From contig JALSHN010000411.1 of the NCBI GenBank assembly GCA_026982215.1, positions 1 through 7,332 of the forward strand: a stretch of DNA of 7,332 nucleotides, read 5' to 3'. Numbering within the stretch: the first letter of the stretch is position 1; the number at the start of each line of letters is the position of its first letter. The position numbers and the translations under genes are program-made. The notes under the pieces were generated by a model. The model worked only from the letters and a program-made list of their open reading frames with translations, was not told the DNA's origin and ran no database searches. This document shows, piece after piece, positions 5,784-7,332 of this stretch. This DNA is from Gammaproteobacteria bacterium. Lineage in GTDB: Bacteria; Pseudomonadota; Gammaproteobacteria; S012-40.

Positions 5784-6160
5784 CACGTCTCCTTGCGGCT
5801 GTGGCCGGCCTCGCGCAGGCGGGCCAGATAGTCCTGCCACAGTTGGATCTGGTTCTCGCCCAGCTCGTAGAGGTAGTCCCAGGAGTAGATGCCGGTGTCG
5901 TGGCCGTCGGTGAAGATGAGCTTCACCGCGTACTGGCCCACCGGCTCGATGGCCTGGATGTTGACGTCCTCCTTGCCCACCTGGAGCACCTCCTGCCCGG
6001 GGCCGTGACCGCGGACCTCGGCGGAGGGCGAGTAGACCCGCAGGAACTCCGCCGGCAGGGTGAAGCGGGCACCGTTGTCGAAGTGGACCTCCAGCAGACG
6101 CGATTTCTGGTGCAGCCGGATCTCGGTGGGGATGCGTTTGACGTTGTCCATGGCAGTCAC
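5783..6160 (-). CDS. Stand-alone DUF971 (GBBH-like N-terminal domain) protein
   Basis: A 125-residue protein made of one DUF971 domain. Family hallmarks are PTEIRLHQKSRLLEVHFDNG (11-30), LPAEFLRVYSPSAEVRGHGP (35-54), IEPVGQYAVKLIFTDGHDTG (71-90) and IYSWDYLYELG (91-101). The domain is also found at the N-terminus of gamma-butyrobetaine hydroxylase and fused to some Mrp/HCF101-type iron-sulfur proteins. The stand-alone form has no oxygenase domain and no assigned function, so a hydroxylase name would mislead. It contains no cysteine, so it cannot form the Cys3His zinc site of the eukaryotic hydroxylase; His87 in DGHDTG is the only ligand likely kept. The first possible start is GTG at 6160, overlapping the hslU TGA. 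ATG at 6151 is a credible alternative three codons later. Neither has a clear ribosome site. It lies between hslU and ubiE. Confidence 0.9.
   Translation of the reverse strand: MTAMDNVKRIPTEIRLHQKSRLLEVHFDNGARFTLPAEFLRVYSPSAEVRGHGPGQEVLQVGKEDVNIQAIEPVGQYAVKLIFTDGHDTGIYSWDYLYELGENQIQLWQDYLARLREAGHSRKET
5788..5794 (-). promoter_or_regulatory. Strong ribosome binding site of ubiE
   Basis: AAGGAGA on the minus strand, with five bases between GGAG and the ATG at 5783. It lies in the last codons of the DUF971 gene and fixes the ubiE start. It is the clearest Shine-Dalgarno on this strand, so ubiE probably receives more translation than its neighbours. Confidence 0.8.
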
Positions 6161-7332
6161 AGGATGTAACGGGTGAGGTCTTCGTCCTGGATCAGCTCCC
6201 CCAGGCGCTCATCGACGTAGGCCCGATCCACCACCACGGCCTCGCCGGCACGATCGGGGGCCTGGTAAGAGAGGTCTTCCAGCAACCGCTCCATCACCGT
6301 GTGCAGGCGGCGGGCGCCGATGTTCTCGGTGCGCTCGTTCACCTCCCAGGCCACTTGGGCGATGCGCTGGATGCCGTCCTCGGTGAAACGGAGCTCCACG
6401 CCCTCGGTGCGCATCAAGGCACTGTATTGCTGGGTGAGGCTGCAGTCGGGCTCGGTGAGGATGCGCACGAAGTCGTCCGCGCTCAGCGGCTTGAGCTCCA
6501 CCCGGATGGGCAGGCGCCCCTGGAGTTCGGGGATGAGGTCGGAGGGCTTGGCGAGATGGAAGGCGCCGGAGGCGATGAACAGGATGTGGTCGGTGCGGAT
6601 CATGCCGTGCTTGGTGGAGACGGTGCAGCCCTCCACCAGCGGCAGCAAGTCACGCTGCACCCCCTCACGAGAGACGTCGGGGCCGGAACGGCCCTCGCCA
6701 CGGCCACAGATCTTGTCCATCTCGTCGATGAAGACGATGCCGTTCTCCTCCACCGCCCGCAGCGCGCGGGCCTTGATCTCTTCCTCGTCCACCAGCCGCG
6801 CGGCCTCCTCGTCGGTGAGCAGGCGCATGGCCTCGGCCACCTTGAGCCGCCGCCGGCGGGTGCGGCCACCGCCGAGGTTCTGGAACAGGCTCTTGAGCTG
6901 GCTGGTCATCTCTTCCATCCCCGGGGGGGTGACGATCTCCACCCCCACCGGACTGGAGACCTCCACCTCGATCTCGCGCTCGTCCAGCTTGCCCTCGCGC
7001 AGCATCTTGCGAAAACGCTGGCGGGTGTCGCTGTCCTCGCGCTGGGGCTCGCCGAAACCACCCCGGGGCGGGGGCAACAGGGCATCCAGTACCCGCTCCT
7101 CGGCGGCCTCCTCGGCGCGGTTGCGCACCTTGGCCATCGCCTCCTCGCGCACCATCTTGATGGCGGCGTCGGCCAGGTCGCGGATGATGGATTCCACGTC
7201 GCGGCCCACGTAGCCCACCTCGGTGAACTTGGTGGCCTCCACCTTGATGAAGGGGGCCCGGGCCAATTTGGCCAGCCGGCGGGCGATCTCGGTCTTGCCC
7301 ACCCCGGTGGGGCCGATCATGAGGATGTTCTT
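6157..7332 (-). CDS. hslU: HslU, ATPase subunit of the HslVU protease (N-terminus outside window)
   Basis: AAA+ unfoldase that feeds substrates to the HslV peptidase in the cytosol. The coding frame runs off the right edge, so about 50 N-terminal residues are missing compared with the 443-residue E. coli protein (the first residues present, KNILMIGPTG, match E. coli from about Lys51). The 391 residues present include Walker A GPTGVGKT (7-14 of the fragment), the pore loop GYVG in FTEVGYVGRD, the intermediate domain with PPGMEEMTSQLKSLFQNLGG, Walker B IVFIDEMDKI, GPDVSREGVQRDLLPLVEG, and the ENIGARRLH sensor-2 region. The C-terminal LTRYIL is the tail that inserts into HslV in this family, so the protein looks able to pair with a genuine HslV, expected just upstream. 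Its TGA (6159-6157) overlaps the GTG of the DUF971 gene. No defects were seen. Confidence 0.97.
   Translation of the reverse strand, partial: KNILMIGPTGVGKTEIARRLAKLARAPFIKVEATKFTEVGYVGRDVESIIRDLADAAIKMVREEAMAKVRNRAEEAAEERVLDALLPPPRGGFGEPQREDSDTRQRFRKMLREGKLDEREIEVEVSSPVGVEIVTPPGMEEMTSQLKSLFQNLGGGRTRRRRLKVAEAMRLLTDEEAARLVDEEEIKARALRAVEENGIVFIDEMDKICGRGEGRSGPDVSREGVQRDLLPLVEGCTVSTKHGMIRTDHILFIASGAFHLAKPSDLIPELQGRLPIRVELKPLSADDFVRILTEPDCSLTQQYSALMRTEGVELRFTEDGIQRIAQVAWEVNERTENIGARRLHTVMERLLEDLSYQAPDRAGEAVVVDRAYVDERLGELIQDEDLTRYIL

Noticed and set aside
5043..5831. Plus-strand open frame of 262 codons opposite ubiE
   Set aside because: The ubiE reading is unmistakable across the region. The antisense product is compositionally biased (Val, Gly, His, Gln) and lacks motifs.
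5783..6160. Annotation as gamma-butyrobetaine hydroxylase
   Set aside because: Only the small DUF971 domain is present. There is no 2-oxoglutarate oxygenase domain and there are no zinc cysteines.
6299..7213. Plus-strand open frame of 304 codons opposite hslU
   Set aside because: Ser/Arg-rich shadow of the conserved hslU coding sequence.

Overview
This window is a GC-rich, fully coding piece of bacterial chromosome with nine protein genes in two converging blocks. I see no RNA genes, mobile elements, CRISPR arrays or intergenic gaps of note. The gene families and their order point to a gammaproteobacterium: a Glk of the E. coli type, ApaG, the gammaproteobacterial ubiquinone factor UbiJ between UbiE and UbiB, and HslU followed by a DUF971 protein. 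High GC and the absence of pha genes between hslU and ubiE would suit a lineage such as the Ectothiorhodospiraceae/Chromatiales, but that placement is a guess without a search.

Left block, plus strand (2-1631): the C-terminal part of 6-phosphogluconolactonase (pgl, start outside the window), then glucokinase (glk), then apaG. Each joins the next through a 4-base ATGA stop/start overlap. Pgl and Glk feed glucose into the oxidative pentose phosphate or Entner-Doudoroff pathway. ApaG is a small Ig-like-fold protein whose cell role is poorly defined, and here it sits outside its classical ksgA-apaG-apaH setting.

Right block, minus strand, transcribed from the right edge toward 1600: hslU (ATPase of the HslVU protease, N-terminus cut off by the window edge), a stand-alone DUF971 protein, ubiE (C-methyltransferase of ubiquinone/menaquinone synthesis), ubiJ (lipid-binding SCP2-type scaffold), ubiB (membrane kinase-like ATPase of ubiquinone synthesis) and a ClsB-like phospholipase D/cardiolipin synthase. 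The genes overlap or lie within 10 bases of each other, so this is very probably one operon with translational coupling. hslV is expected just beyond the right edge.

The two blocks meet tail to tail and overlap by 32 bases (1600-1631), with no recognisable intrinsic terminator. The most thought-provoking point is that the putative cardiolipin synthase gene starts inside the ubiB stop codon, because UbiB/COQ8 ATPases are reported to be stimulated by cardiolipin-containing membranes. Otherwise the window is ordinary housekeeping DNA. I found no convincing new biological system.
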